From: an uncultured Paraburkholderia sp.
GTDB lineage: Bacteria; Pseudomonadota; Gammaproteobacteria; Burkholderiales; Burkholderiaceae
NCBI GenBank assembly: GCA_937917025.1
Contig: CALFSF010000297.1
Coordinates: 1-7,539, forward strand
Reading direction: 5' to 3'
DNA length: 7,539 bases
Shown here: positions 1 to 5,466 of the stretch, piece after piece
How positions within the stretch are numbered: position 1 is the stretch's first letter
Layout of the letters: the number at the start of each line of letters is the position of its first letter
Translations under genes and position numbers: made by a program
Notes under the pieces: generated by a model
The model's input: the letters and a program-made list of their open reading frames with translations, nothing else
Database searches by the model: none
What the model was told of the DNA's origin: nothing

Positions 1-46
1 CACCCTGGTCAAGACGCTGCAACGTTTCCAGGTGAACGACCTCTGA
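1..46 (+). CDS. 3' end of an upstream gene (partial, product not identifiable)
   Basis: An open frame enters from the left edge and ends at TGA (44-46). The visible C-terminal residues are TLVKTLQRFQVNDL. The stop shares its A with the ATG of lolB (TGATG), so the two genes overlap by one base and are probably translationally coupled in one operon. In Burkholderia relatives the gene before lolB usually encodes a tetratricopeptide-repeat protein. That identity is recalled context, because fourteen residues are too few to show it here. Confidence 0.55.
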   Translation, partial: TLVKTLQRFQVNDL

Positions 47-678
47 TGCGCATGTCCAGCCTTATCTGTCCGGTGACGTCGGCGCGTCGCGCGGCGCTGG
101 GCCTCGCGACGGCCGCCGTCATGGTGCTCGCCGGCTGTGCGTCCGTCAGGCCGGAAGGTCCATCCACGTCGAACGCCGCCACGGCCGTTACCGCGCAGAC
201 CACGCGTGAGTATCACGGCCGCTTTGCCGTGCAGTACAACGACCAGAACGGCCAGCAGCGCAACGCTTACGGCAACTTCCAGTGGCAGGAAACCGGCGAC
301 ACGGTCAGCCTTCAACTGCGCAATCCGCTCGGGCAGACGCTGGCGATCATCACGTCGTCGCCGGCTTCGGCCACGCTCGAGTTGCCGAACCGCCAGCCGC
401 TCACCGCCGACAACGTCTCCACGCTGATGCAGAATGCGCTCGGTTTCGCGCTGCCGGTCGAAGGGCTGCGCTACTGGCTGCAGCCGTCGGCGGCGCCCAC
501 CTCGCGGGCGAAAACGGTAACCGATCCGCAGCAGGAAACGCGTCTGAAGCAGATCCAGCAGGACGGCTGGACGATCGACTACCTCGCTTACGCAGACGCG
601 CCCGCCACCGGCGTGAAGCGCGTCAATCTGAGCCGCGAGACCCCGCCGCTCGACATCAAGCTCGTGCTGGACCAGTAA
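46..678 (+). CDS. lolB: Outer-membrane lipoprotein LolB (lipoprotein insertase)
   Basis: LolB accepts lipoproteins from the periplasmic carrier LolA and inserts them into the inner leaflet of the outer membrane. The 210-residue product starts with a basic stretch and a hydrophobic segment (about residues 16-29), followed by the lipobox LAGC at 28-31. Cys31 is the predicted lipidated residue after signal peptidase II cleavage. The next residue is Ala, not Asp, which fits outer-membrane sorting. The mature part has the family pattern: a GRFAVQY beta strand near residue 58, LRNPLGQTLAII near 92-103, and the conserved GFALPVEGLRYWLQP segment near 134-148. Length fits the family. ATG46 is preferred over ATG52 because AGGTGA at 30-35 lies 10 bases upstream. 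It overlaps the preceding gene by one base and is followed by ispE after 21 bases, the common lolB-ispE order. Confidence 0.95.
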   Translation: MRMSSLICPVTSARRAALGLATAAVMVLAGCASVRPEGPSTSNAATAVTAQTTREYHGRFAVQYNDQNGQQRNAYGNFQWQETGDTVSLQLRNPLGQTLAIITSSPASATLELPNRQPLTADNVSTLMQNALGFALPVEGLRYWLQPSAAPTSRAKTVTDPQQETRLKQIQQDGWTIDYLAYADAPATGVKRVNLSRETPPLDIKLVLDQ

Positions 679-699
679 GCTCCGTATTTCACCGAATTC

Positions 700-1581
700 A
701 TGATCGAAACAAACAACGCGCTGCGCGACTGCCTCGCACCCGCGAAGCTCAACCTCTTCCTGCACATCAACGGACGCCGCCCCGACGGCTATCACGCGCT
801 GCAGACGGTATTCCAGCTGCTCGACTGGGGCGACACGCTGCACTTCACGCTGCGCACCGACGGCCGCATCACGCGCGCCACCGACATCCCCGACGTCCCC
901 GCGGAACACGATCTGACGGTGCGTGCCGCGACGCTTCTGAAGGCGCATACCGGCACGGGTGCGGGCGTCGACATCGAGATCGACAAGCGTCTGCCGATGG
1001 GCGCGGGGCTCGGCGGCGGCAGCTCGGACGCCGCGACCACGCTGCTGGCGCTCAACCGCCTGTGGAAGCTCGAACTGCCGCGCGGCGAACTGCAGGCACT
1101 CGCCCTGAAGCTCGGCGCGGACGTGCCTTTTTTCGTCTTCGGAAAAAATGCGTTCGCAGAGGGTGTCGGAGAGGCGCTTCAGGTTGTACAATTGCCGCCG
1201 CGTTATTTCCTCGTTGTGACGCCCAAGGTTCACGTCCCAACCGCAGCGATTTTTTCCGATAAATCGTTGACAAGAGACACGGAACCCCGCACAATTACGG
1301 ACTTTCTTGCACAGCAAAGTTGCAGCACAGAATGGCCTGACAGTTTTGGCCGGAATGACATGCAGCCAGTTGTCGTGGGAAAATACGCGGAAGTTGCGCG
1401 GGTGCTGAGATGGTTCGATAACATCGCACCGGCGCGGATGACCGGATCGGGCGCGAGTGTTTTTGCGGCGTTTCGTGATCGCGGTGAAGCAGAGGCGGCG
1501 CAAGCCAGGCTGCCCGCCGGATGGAACAGCGCGGTAACCGCGAGCCTGGATTCGCATCCACTCTTTGCTTTCGCGGCATAA
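700..1581 (+). CDS. ispE: 4-diphosphocytidyl-2-C-methyl-D-erythritol kinase
   Basis: IspE is a cytoplasmic GHMP-family kinase that phosphorylates CDP-methylerythritol with ATP, the fourth step of the MEP route to isopentenyl diphosphate. The 293-residue protein shows the three family motifs. The N-terminal PAKLNLFLH has Lys16, equivalent to catalytic Lys10 of E. coli. The ATP-binding glycine loop PMGAGLGGGSSD is at 99-110. LGADVPFF carries Asp141, the predicted catalytic base, and the C-terminal glycine motif MTGSGASVFAAF is near 247-258. Length is normal. The start at 700 leaves only a short N-terminus before Lys16, but no clear Shine-Dalgarno sequence is visible in the 21 bases after lolB, so coupling to lolB is likely. 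The coding sequence at 1201-1380 is only about 51% GC by hand count, against about 75% at 961-1020, with codons such as AGA, ACA, CTT and CAA. A promoter-like element sits there. Confidence 0.97.
   Translation: MIETNNALRDCLAPAKLNLFLHINGRRPDGYHALQTVFQLLDWGDTLHFTLRTDGRITRATDIPDVPAEHDLTVRAATLLKAHTGTGAGVDIEIDKRLPMGAGLGGGSSDAATTLLALNRLWKLELPRGELQALALKLGADVPFFVFGKNAFAEGVGEALQVVQLPPRYFLVVTPKVHVPTAAIFSDKSLTRDTEPRTITDFLAQQSCSTEWPDSFGRNDMQPVVVGKYAEVARVLRWFDNIAPARMTGSGASVFAAFRDRGEAEAAQARLPAGWNSAVTASLDSHPLFAFAA
1267..1295 (+). promoter_or_regulatory. Candidate sigma-70 promoter inside ispE, facing tRNA-Gln and prs
   Basis: A perfect -35 hexamer TTGACA (1267-1272) is followed after exactly 17 bases by CACAAT (1290-1295), four of six matches to TATAAT. 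It lies in the AT-richer part of ispE. Transcription would begin near 1302, about 330 bases before the tRNA. The short gap just before the tRNA (1582-1634) contains no convincing promoter, which makes an upstream promoter useful. Function is inferred. The hexamers also encode ordinary IspE residues (Leu-Thr and Thr-Ile). Confidence 0.45.
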
Positions 1582-1634
1582 GGTTTTGCATCGTCGGGTG
1601 GTCCTGCACATCCGGCGGCGCTCAAAGTTAGTGT

Positions 1635-1711
1635 AGGGGAGTCGCCAAGTTGGTTAAGGCACCGGATTTTGATTCCGGCATTCGAAGGTTCGACTCCTTC
1701 CTCCCCTGCCA
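1635..1711 (+). tRNA. tRNA-Gln, anticodon UUG
   Basis: The 77-base gene folds into a complete cloverleaf. The acceptor stem AGGGGAG (1635-1641) pairs perfectly with CTCCCCT (1701-1707). The anticodon stem CCGGA/TCCGG (1662-1666/1674-1678) closes the loop TTTTGAT, with anticodon TTG at 1669-1671 reading CAA and, by wobble, CAG. The T arm GAAGG-TTCGACT-CCTTC ends at 1700. The discriminator base is G73 and CCA is encoded at 1709-1711. The first pair is A1-U72; E. coli tRNA-Gln has the reverse U1-A72, also a weak pair as expected for glutaminyl-tRNA synthetase recognition. The gene starts 53 bases after ispE and ends 46 bases before prs. No terminator follows it, so it is probably cut out of a longer transcript. 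Confidence 0.97.
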
Positions 1712-1757
1712 AAAATTCTCGCATTCTCTCGCCCTCCCAGCCTGAAACAGGTGCACG

Positions 1758-2711
1758 ATGAGCAGCCATGACGGCCTGATGGTTTTTACTGGCAACGCGA
1801 ATCCCGCGCTTGCGCAGGAAGTCGTCAAGATCCTCGGTATTCCCCTCGGCAAGGCCATGGCCAGCCGCTTCTCGGACGGTGAAATCCAGGTCGAGATCCA
1901 GGAAAACGTTCGCGGCAAGGATGTCTTCGTCCTGCAGTCCACGTGCGCACCGACGAACGACAACCTGATGGAACTGATGATCATGGTCGATGCGTTAAAG
2001 CGCGCATCCGCTGGCCGGATCACCGCCGCCATCCCCTATTTCGGCTATGCCCGTCAGGATCGACGTCCGCGTTCGGCGCGCGTCGCCATCTCGGCGAAGG
2101 TCGTGGCGAACATGCTGGAAATTGCCGGCGTCGAGCGGATTATCACGATGGATCTGCACGCCGACCAGATTCAGGGCTTCTTCGACATTCCCGTCGACAA
2201 CATCTATGCAACGCCCGTGCTGCTCGGCGATCTGCGCAAGCAGAACTACGAGAACCTGCTGGTCGTTTCGCCGGACGTTGGCGGCGTGGTGCGCGCACGC
2301 GCGCTCGCGAAGCAGTTGAACTGCGATCTCGCGATCATCGACAAGCGTCGTCCGAAGGCGAACGTTGCCGAAGTGATGAACATCATCGGTGAGGTCGACG
2401 GTCGTACGTGCGTGATCATGGACGACATGGTCGACACCGCCGGCACGCTCTGCAAGGCGGCGCAGGTGCTGAAGGAACGCGGCGCGATGCAGGTTTTCGC
2501 CTACGCGACGCACCCGGTGCTGTCGGGCGGCGCGGGCGAGCGTATCGCCGCTTCGGCGCTCGACGAGCTCGTCGTCACCGACACGATTCCGCTCGGTGAA
2601 GAGGCCCGCTCCTGCGCGAAGATCCGTTCGCTGACGAGCGCTGGCCTGCTCGCCGAAACGTTCTCGCGTATCCGTCGCGGCGACTCGGTGATGTCGCTGT
2701 TCGCGGAATAA
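1758..2711 (+). CDS. prs: Ribose-phosphate pyrophosphokinase (PRPP synthetase, class I)
   Basis: Prs makes 5-phosphoribosyl-1-pyrophosphate from ribose 5-phosphate and ATP for purine, pyrimidine, histidine, tryptophan and NAD synthesis. It acts in the cytosol, usually as a hexamer. The 317-residue product matches the family length. Visible motifs are FSDGE (38-42), the ATP-binding RQDRRPR segment from Arg99, DLHADQIQGFF (132-142) with the metal-binding region, the flexible catalytic loop with KRRPKAN near 195-201, and the ribose-5-phosphate/PRPP loop DDMVDTAGT (222-230). The start at 1758 has a weak ribosome site (AGGTG at 1749-1753, only four bases away). Met8 is another in-frame ATG, but the longer form agrees with remembered Burkholderia proteins. 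The gene is likely co-transcribed with the tRNA-Gln just upstream and ends before a strong terminator. Confidence 0.98.
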   Translation: MSSHDGLMVFTGNANPALAQEVVKILGIPLGKAMASRFSDGEIQVEIQENVRGKDVFVLQSTCAPTNDNLMELMIMVDALKRASAGRITAAIPYFGYARQDRRPRSARVAISAKVVANMLEIAGVERIITMDLHADQIQGFFDIPVDNIYATPVLLGDLRKQNYENLLVVSPDVGGVVRARALAKQLNCDLAIIDKRRPKANVAEVMNIIGEVDGRTCVIMDDMVDTAGTLCKAAQVLKERGAMQVFAYATHPVLSGGAGERIAASALDELVVTDTIPLGEEARSCAKIRSLTSAGLLAETFSRIRRGDSVMSLFAE

Positions 2712-2727
2712 TCAGGAATTTGCGAGG

Positions 2728-2746
2728 GCGCGGCATGATGCTGCGC
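2728..2746 (+). other. Hairpin 1 in the prs-rplY gap
   Basis: GCGCGGC (2728-2734) pairs with GCTGCGC (2740-2746), with one G-U pair, and A2735-T2739 can close a three-base loop. It is the first of four hairpins in the 153-base gap. No T-run follows, so it is not a terminator alone. It may protect the prs mRNA end or belong to an rplY leader. Confidence 0.5.
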
Positions 2747-2757
2747 TTGAGCACAAT

Positions 2758-2785
2758 CGGCATGAACGGACGAAGGTTCGTGCCG
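2758..2785 (+). other. Hairpin 2 in the prs-rplY gap
   Basis: CGGCATGAAC (2758-2767) pairs with GTTCGTGCCG (2776-2785) over ten pairs, one of them T-G, around an eight-base loop. It ends eight bases before the terminator hairpin. No T-run follows. Its stability and position suggest an RNA element and not chance, but no function can be assigned. Confidence 0.55.
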
Positions 2786-2793
2786 TCGCTTCT

Positions 2794-2828
2794 GGGGCCT
2801 GCGCTTAAAGCGTGAAGGCCCCGTTTTT
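2794..2828 (+). terminator. Intrinsic terminator or attenuator between prs and rplY
   Basis: GGGGCCT (2794-2800) pairs with AGGCCCC (2816-2822). An inner stem CGCT/AGCG (2802-2805/2809-2812) extends the helix, and G plus five T follow (2823-2828). It should end much of the prs transcript. No clear promoter is visible between this point and the rplY start only 36 bases on, so rplY expression seems to need either read-through or a promoter I could not recognise upstream. Confidence 0.8.
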
Positions 2829-2848
2829 ACTGCCTGGTCGCGGGCAGT
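2829..2848 (+). other. Hairpin directly before the rplY ribosome site
   Basis: ACTGCC (2829-2834) pairs with GGCAGT (2843-2848) around an eight-base loop. It begins directly after the terminator T-run and ends five bases before the Shine-Dalgarno sequence. This is a position where structure or a bound protein could affect translation. Any regulatory role is inferred. Confidence 0.45.
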
Positions 2849-2853
2849 GCATT

Positions 2854-2857
2854 GGAG
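2854..2857 (+). promoter_or_regulatory. Ribosome binding site that fixes the rplY start
   Basis: GGAG lies seven bases before ATG2865. It supports this start over the upstream in-frame GTG at 2847, which falls inside the preceding hairpin and has no ribosome site. Confidence 0.8.
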
Positions 2858-2864
2858 AATCAAG

Positions 2865-3494
2865 ATGAAAGTAGTCGCTTTCGAGCGTAGTCTGCAAGGT
2901 ACGGGTGCGAGCCGCCGCCTGCGTATTGCCGGTAAGACCCCGGGAATCGTGTATGGCGCTGAAGCTCAACCGCAACTGATCGAACTCGATCACAACGCGC
3001 TGTGGCACGCACTGAAGAAAGAAGTTTTCCACTCGTCGATCCTCGATCTGGAAGTGGCGGGCAAGTCGCAACAGGTTCTGCTGCGCGACGTGCAATACCA
3101 TCCGTTCCGTCAGCTCGTGCTGCACGTGGACTTCCAGCGCGTCGACGCGAAGAAGAAGCTGCACACCCGGGTGCCGCTGCACTTCATGAACCAGGACACC
3201 AACCCGGCAGTGAAGCTGTCGAGCGCGGTGATCTCGCACGTTCTGAACGAAATCGAAATCGAGTGCCTGCCGTCGGTACTGCCTGAATTCCTCGAAGTCG
3301 ACCTGGCGAAGATCGAAGCAGGCCAGGCGCTGCACGCGAAGGACATCGTGCTGCCGAACGGCGTTTCGCTGGTCGCACACATCGAAGCAGAAAACCCGGT
3401 CATCGCTTCGGCGACGATCCCGGCTGGCGCCGTCGCTGACGAAGCCGCTTCGGGTGCTGCAGCTGAAGGCGAAGGCGACAAGCCGGCTGCCTGA
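2865..3494 (+). CDS. rplY: 50S ribosomal protein L25, general stress protein Ctc type
   Basis: L25 binds 5S rRNA in the large ribosomal subunit. This 209-residue protein is the long Ctc/TL5 form, not the roughly 95-residue enterobacterial form. Residues 1 to about 90 form the 5S-binding L25 domain, with the typical opening MKVVAFERSLQGTGASRRLR, the GKTPGIVYG segment, and DVQYHPFRQLVLHVDFQRV leading to the second domain. Residues about 95-185 form the beta-rich TL5 domain (HVLNEIEIECLPSVLPEFLEVDL, then HAKDIVLPNGVSL). The last 20 or so residues are an Ala/Glu/Gly-rich tail ending GDKPAA, probably disordered. The gene has a structured leader and its own terminator, so it looks like a separately adjustable unit between prs and pth. 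Autogenous control of rplY is described in enterobacteria; whether it applies to this long form is unknown. Confidence 0.96.
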   Translation: MKVVAFERSLQGTGASRRLRIAGKTPGIVYGAEAQPQLIELDHNALWHALKKEVFHSSILDLEVAGKSQQVLLRDVQYHPFRQLVLHVDFQRVDAKKKLHTRVPLHFMNQDTNPAVKLSSAVISHVLNEIEIECLPSVLPEFLEVDLAKIEAGQALHAKDIVLPNGVSLVAHIEAENPVIASATIPAGAVADEAASGAAAEGEGDKPAA

Positions 3495-3520
3495 TCGCAC
3501 GGGAAGCGAACAAATCCTCT

Positions 3521-3544
3521 CGATCCGTTTCATTGAGACGGTCG
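3521..3544 (+). other. Bulged hairpin between rplY and its terminator
   Basis: CGA (3521-3523) pairs with TCG (3542-3544). After a bulged T, CCGTTTC (3525-3531) pairs with GAGACGG (3535-3541), including one T-G pair, around the loop ATT. It lies 26 bases after the rplY stop and 6 bases before the terminator stem. It may protect the mRNA 3' end. Confidence 0.45.
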
Positions 3545-3550
3545 ACGTGA

Positions 3551-3582
3551 CCCGCCGCGGTTCGCCCCGGCGGGTTTTTTTT
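3551..3582 (+). terminator. Intrinsic terminator after rplY
   Basis: CCCGCCG (3551-3557) pairs with CGGCGGG (3568-3574). Inside it GG-TTCG-CC can form an extra UUCG-capped stem. Eight T follow (3575-3582), and a second T-run lies at 3587-3592. This is the strongest terminator in the window. It implies that pth, starting 50 bases on, relies on read-through or on a promoter I cannot identify. Confidence 0.9.
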
Positions 3583-3632
3583 CGGCTTTTTTCGTGCCCC
3601 CGTCAGGTGGGTAACGGGACAATCATCGAATC

Positions 3633-4241
3633 ATGATCAAGCTGATCGTCGGGCTCGGCAATCCGGGCGCCGAATATACCGCGACCCGTCACAATGCCGG
3701 CTTCTGGCTGGTCGACCAGCTCGCGCGCGAAGCGGGCACCACGCTGCGCGACGAGCGGCGCTTTCACGGCTTTTACGCGAAGGCGCGCCTGCATGGCGAG
3801 GAAGTGCATCTGCTCCAACCGCAGACGTATATGAACCGCTCGGGACAATCGGTCGTCGCCGTGGCGCAGTTCTTCAAGATTCTGCCCGACGAGATTCTCG
3901 TCGCGCACGATGAGCTCGACATGCCGCCGGGTGCCGTGAAGCTGAAGCTCGGAGGCGGCAGCGGCGGCCACAACGGGCTGAAGGACATCACCGCCCATCT
4001 GTCGTCGCAGCAATACTGGCGGCTGCGGATCGGCATTGGTCATCCGCGCGATCTGATTCCCGAAAGCGCGCGCGCCGGTGCGAAGCCGGATGTCGCGAAC
4101 TTCGTGCTGAAGCCGCCGCGCCGCGAGGAACAGGACGTGATCGATGCGTCGATCGAGCGTGCGCTCGCGGTGATGCCGGTGATCGTCAAAGGCGAACTCG
4201 AACGCGCGATGATGCAGTTGCACCGGAACGCGCAGCCGTAG
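3633..4241 (+). CDS. pth: Peptidyl-tRNA hydrolase
   Basis: Pth cleaves the ester bond of peptidyl-tRNA released from stalled ribosomes and recycles tRNA; it is an essential cytosolic enzyme. The 202-residue product keeps every key position of the E. coli enzyme with identical numbering: Asn10 in VGLGNPG, catalytic His20 in TATRHNAGF, Asn68 in QTYMNRSG, Asp93 in VAHDELD, and His113-Asn114 in GGHNGLKD. RIGIGHP follows around residue 133. The start at 3633 gives the canonical MIKLIVGLGNPG opening. The ribosome site is weak: GGGA at 3616-3619 is about 13 bases away. The rplY-pth neighbourhood is common in bacteria and fits the translation theme. A 66-base gap separates it from hisC. Confidence 0.98.
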   Translation: MIKLIVGLGNPGAEYTATRHNAGFWLVDQLAREAGTTLRDERRFHGFYAKARLHGEEVHLLQPQTYMNRSGQSVVAVAQFFKILPDEILVAHDELDMPPGAVKLKLGGGSGGHNGLKDITAHLSSQQYWRLRIGIGHPRDLIPESARAGAKPDVANFVLKPPRREEQDVIDASIERALAVMPVIVKGELERAMMQLHRNAQP

Positions 4242-4259
4242 GCCGTCGATTCCGTCATC

Positions 4260-4281
4260 GGCAGGTCCACTCGAACCTGCT
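4260..4281 (+). other. Small hairpin and 8-base direct repeat in the pth-hisC gap
   Basis: GCAGGT (4261-4266) pairs with ACCTGC (4275-4280), extended by a G-T pair, around an eight-base loop. The octamer CTCGAACC occurs at 4271-4278 and again at 4280-4287. No T-run follows, so it is not a terminator. It ends 13 bases before the hisC Shine-Dalgarno sequence. Function unknown. Confidence 0.35.
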
Positions 4282-4293
4282 CGAACCACAGTC

Positions 4294-4300
4294 AAAGGAG
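4294..4300 (+). promoter_or_regulatory. Strong ribosome binding site for the TTG start of hisC
   Basis: AAAGGAG is nearly a full anti-Shine-Dalgarno match and lies seven bases before TTG4308. It decides the start of hisC in favour of this rare codon. The next in-frame ATG lies far inside the conserved protein. Confidence 0.85.
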
Positions 4301-4307
4301 CCGCGTC

Positions 4308-5378
4308 TTGAGCCGTTTCTGGAGCGCCATCGTTCACCGGTTAAAGCCGTACGTGCCGGGCGAGCAACCCGCACATGCGAACCCGGTGAAGCTGAACACC
4401 AACGAGAATCCCTATCCGCCGTCGCCGCGCGTGCTCGATGCGATTCGTCACGAACTCGGCGAGACTGCCGAAACACTGCGACGCTATCCGGACCCGACCG
4501 CACTCAGGTTGCGCGAAACGGTCGCGAAGCATCACGGTATTCATGCGGGGCAAGTGTTCGTCGGCAACGGTTCGGACGAAGTGCTCGCTCACGTCTTTCA
4601 GGCGCTGCTGAAGCATGAGCATCCGGTGCTCTTTCCTGACATCACGTACAGCTTCTATCCGACGTACGCGCGTCTTTACGACGTCGAATACCGCACCATC
4701 GCGCTCGACGAAGCGTTCGCGATCCGTCTCGACGACTACGCGGCGCCCAACGGCGGCGTGCTGTTCCCGAATCCGAACGCGCCGACCGGCCGCGCCCTGC
4801 CGCTCGCCGATATCGAACGGCTGCTCGGGCGAAACACGGAATCCGTCGTGGTCGTCGACGAAGCGTATGTCGATTTCGGCGCGGAATCGGCGATCGGCCT
4901 GATCGATCGCTATCCGAATCTGCTCGTCGTCCATACGGCGTCGAAGGCGCGCTCGCTCGCCGGCATGCGCGTCGGCTTCGCGTTCGGCGACGCGGCATTG
5001 ATCGACGCGCTCAATCGCGTGAAGGACAGCTTCAACTCGTATCCGCTCGACCGGCTGGCGCAGGCGGCCGCGATTGCCGCGTATGAAGACGATGCATGGT
5101 TCCGCGACAGTTGTGCCAGGGTGATCGCGAGCCGCGAACGGCTGTCTGCCGGGCTCACCGCGCTGGGATTCGAAGTGGTGCCGTCAGCGGCGAACTTCGT
5201 GTTCGCGCGGCACGAAGGCCATGAGGCGACGGCGCTTGCCGCCCGCCTTCGCGAGAAAGCGATTTTCGTGCGCCACTTCAACGCGCCGCGCATCGATCAG
5301 CATCTGCGCATCTCCATCGGTACCGATGCCGAGTGCGATGCGTTGCTCGACGCGCTGCGCGATGTCATTGGCGGATAA
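4308..5378 (+). CDS. hisC: Histidinol-phosphate aminotransferase
   Basis: HisC is a PLP-dependent fold-type I aminotransferase. It converts imidazole acetol phosphate and glutamate to histidinol phosphate; some paralogues also act on aromatic amino acids. The 356-residue product is full length. It shows LNTNENPYPPSP near the N-terminus, RRYPDP around Tyr60, FPNPNAPTG with Asn157, VVDEAYVDF with Asp184 and Tyr187 (PLP ring and hydroxyl contacts), TASKARSLAGMRVGF with the PLP lysine Lys213 and phosphate-binding Arg221, and LRISIGT with substrate-carboxylate Arg334. The start is TTG, supported by AAAGGAG seven bases upstream. No other his gene is present here. Burkholderiaceae often carry a second hisC in the his operon, so this may be a paralogue (often called hisC2); that is recalled knowledge. 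It ends 30 bases before a shared terminator and faces the ferredoxin gene. Confidence 0.95.
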   Translation: MSRFWSAIVHRLKPYVPGEQPAHANPVKLNTNENPYPPSPRVLDAIRHELGETAETLRRYPDPTALRLRETVAKHHGIHAGQVFVGNGSDEVLAHVFQALLKHEHPVLFPDITYSFYPTYARLYDVEYRTIALDEAFAIRLDDYAAPNGGVLFPNPNAPTGRALPLADIERLLGRNTESVVVVDEAYVDFGAESAIGLIDRYPNLLVVHTASKARSLAGMRVGFAFGDAALIDALNRVKDSFNSYPLDRLAQAAAIAAYEDDAWFRDSCARVIASRERLSAGLTALGFEVVPSAANFVFARHEGHEATALAARLREKAIFVRHFNAPRIDQHLRISIGTDAECDALLDALRDVIGG

Positions 5379-5407
5379 GTGGAGTGGATTGCGTTGCGCC
5401 GAGGCCG

Positions 5408-5435
5408 AAAAAAAACGGGCGAAATCGCCCGTTTT
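5408..5435. terminator. Bidirectional intrinsic terminator between hisC and the ferredoxin gene
   Basis: CGGGCG (5416-5421) pairs with CGCCCG (5426-5431) around a four-base loop. Eight A precede it (5408-5415) and four T follow (5432-5435). Read on the plus strand it ends hisC with a short T-run. Read on the minus strand the eight A become eight T and end the rsmD-coaD-ferredoxin transcript. The longer U-tract suggests it is stronger in the minus direction. Confidence 0.88.
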
Positions 5436-5466
5436 CATGTTCTTGCGCCAACCTTGCCGGGAGGCG

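Noticed and set aside
1183..1192. TACAAT at 1187-1192 as a promoter -10 in ispE
   Set aside because: The -10 match is good but the base 17 positions upstream begins TGTCGG, not a -35, and there is no extended TG; the TTGACA element at 1267 is better.
282..1262. A 326-codon plus-strand open frame across lolB and ispE
   Set aside because: It overlaps two well-supported genes in another frame, is very rich in Ala/Arg/His, has no family-like motifs, and is the usual by-product of high-GC codon bias.
1635..1711. tRNA-Gln as an integration site with an adjacent island
   Set aside because: tRNA 3' ends are frequent attachment sites, but the flanking sequence leads straight into prs; no integrase or duplicated tRNA end is present.
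2847..2864. Upstream GTG start for rplY
   Set aside because: The GTG lies in a hairpin without a ribosome site, while ATG2865 has GGAG at seven bases and gives the canonical L25 N-terminus.
2805..3533. A 242-codon minus-strand open frame antisense to rplY
   Set aside because: It begins beyond the rplY stop and runs through the leader hairpins; L25 on the other strand is unambiguous.
3603..4337. A 244-codon minus-strand open frame antisense to pth
   Set aside because: It mirrors the pth coding sequence, and pth has every catalytic residue in place; the antisense product shows no family features.
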